This document shows positions 63,472-64,000 of a stretch of 64,000 nucleotides of DNA, in pieces. The stretch's first letter is position 1. Every line of letters starts with the position of its first letter. A model generated the notes under the pieces. That model ran no database searches and had not been told where the DNA came from. It worked only from the letters and a program-made list of their open reading frames with translations. The position numbers and the translations under genes are program-made. Source of the DNA: Thioalkalivibrio sp. ALJ12 (GTDB taxonomy: Bacteria > Pseudomonadota > Gammaproteobacteria > Ectothiorhodospirales > Ectothiorhodospiraceae); assembly GCF_000378305.1 (NCBI RefSeq), contig NZ_KB899538.1, forward strand, positions 496,001-560,000, in the 5' to 3' direction.

Positions 63472-64000
63472 ATGAAGGTCGCCGTCTTTAGTATCCAGCA
63501 GCATGATCGCGAGTCCCTGGTACCCGCTCTGGTGTCCGCCGGAATGGTGCCGGTGGTGTACGCCGAGCGCCTGACTGCGGAGACGGTGCACCTGGCGCGG
63601 GGCGCGGATGCGGTCTGCGTGTTCACCAACGACGACCTGCACCGGCGGGTGATCGACGGGCTGGCGGACCAGGGTGTCCATGTGGTGGCGCTGCGCTGCT
63701 CCGGCTACGACAACCTGGATGTCGCGCGGGCCCGCGAGCGCGGGGTGCGCGTGGGGCGGGTGCCGGCCTACTCGCCGAACGCGATCGCGGAGCATGCGGT
63801 CGCCCTGCTGATGACCCTGAACCGTCAGGTGCACCGGGCCTGGGACCGGACTCGGCGCGGCGATTTTCGCCTTGACCACCTGACGGGCTTCGATCTCGTC
63901 GGGCGCACCGTGGGGGTGGTCGGCACTGGACGCATCGGCCAGGCCTTCGCGCGGATCATGCTCGGCTTTGGCTGCCGCGTCCTCGCGCACGACCCCTACC
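63472..64000 (+). CDS. D-2-hydroxyacid dehydrogenase (D-lactate dehydrogenase-like), partial
   Basis: The first 176 codons of a D-isomer-specific 2-hydroxyacid dehydrogenase, cut by the window end. It begins MKVAVFSIQQHDRESL, resembling the LdhA class of fermentative NADH-dependent D-lactate dehydrogenases. It has the substrate-side CSGYDNLD loop, the SPNAIAEHAVALLMTLNR block and the NAD-binding GxGxxG (VGVVGTGRIGQAFA). A CGGGAGA ribosome site precedes the ATG. It is divergent from the hyd operon across 159 bp. The catalytic His is beyond the edge. Confidence 0.82.
   Translation, partial: MKVAVFSIQQHDRESLVPALVSAGMVPVVYAERLTAETVHLARGADAVCVFTNDDLHRRVIDGLADQGVHVVALRCSGYDNLDVARARERGVRVGRVPAYSPNAIAEHAVALLMTLNRQVHRAWDRTRRGDFRLDHLTGFDLVGRTVGVVGTGRIGQAFARIMLGFGCRVLAHDPY

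Overview
The window is GC-rich and its gene content points to a chemolithoautotrophic sulfur-oxidising gammaproteobacterium, most likely of the Ectothiorhodospiraceae / Thioalkalivibrio type. The evidence is a reverse-acting ATP sulfurylase (Sat) next to aprMBA, a SoeABC-type cytoplasm-facing sulfite dehydrogenase, system II cytochrome c maturation (ResB/CcsB) with cytochrome c4, a PPi-dependent phosphofructokinase, and a complete cytoplasmic group 3b-like [NiFe] hydrogenase operon. This assignment is inferred from gene content, not from a marker gene.

Layout. 0-9 kb: asparagine synthase, then a minus-strand series (PfkB-type sugar kinase, diguanylate cyclase, EEP-family nuclease/phosphatase, acetolactate-synthase-like ThDP enzyme, DsbA-like oxidoreductase). 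7.7-11.8 kb: ccsB, resB and cytochrome c4. 11.9-12.2 kb: a composite inverted-repeat element. 12.3-19.8 kb: engB, SCO, a small anchored protein, polA, LOG, DUF2782, a degenerate ThrB-like protein and a DUF4124 protein. 20-22.5 kb: ntrB-ntrC. 22.5-28.5 kb: pyrD and trmL (overlapping divergent starts), a dienelactone-hydrolase-like pseudoenzyme, pfp, adk and a 388-aa protein of unknown function. 28.5-33.1 kb: soeABC. 33.4-34.6 kb: metallophosphoesterase and CBS protein. 34.7-40.9 kb: sat divergent from aprMBA, followed by a 130-aa protein, an FKBP-like protein and a 54-aa protein. 41-47.5 kb: AmpG-like transporter, xthA, pyrE, and a LysM lipoprotein / PP2C / PDC-sensor cluster. 47.5-52.8 kb: hypAFCDE. 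53-58.1 kb: pseudo-receiver, DMT transporter, gdhA, CBS protein, RNase Z-like protein. 58.3-63.3 kb: hydrogenase operon hydB - cNMP-binding protein - hydG - hydD - hydA - protease. 63.5 kb to the end: a 2-hydroxyacid dehydrogenase cut by the window edge.

How it works together. Sulfite can be oxidised by two routes encoded within 13 kb: directly to sulfate by SoeABC feeding the quinone pool, or through APS by AprMBA and then Sat with ATP formation. The hyd operon and the hyp cluster, 6-10 kb apart, together supply a cytoplasmic NAD(P)-linked hydrogenase and most of its maturation system. HypB is not in the window, and the HypA here has lost its zinc domain.

The most unusual items are: a repeat family whose terminal inverted repeats change in a compensatory way between copies, one copy carrying a nested insert with a 6-bp direct repeat at its edges; the cysteine-free HypA whose ribosome-binding site abuts a copy of that repeat; a ThrB-like protein at the usual thrB position with its catalytic loop destroyed; a secreted hydrolase-fold protein lacking nucleophile and histidine; and the uncharacterised genes trailing aprMBA.
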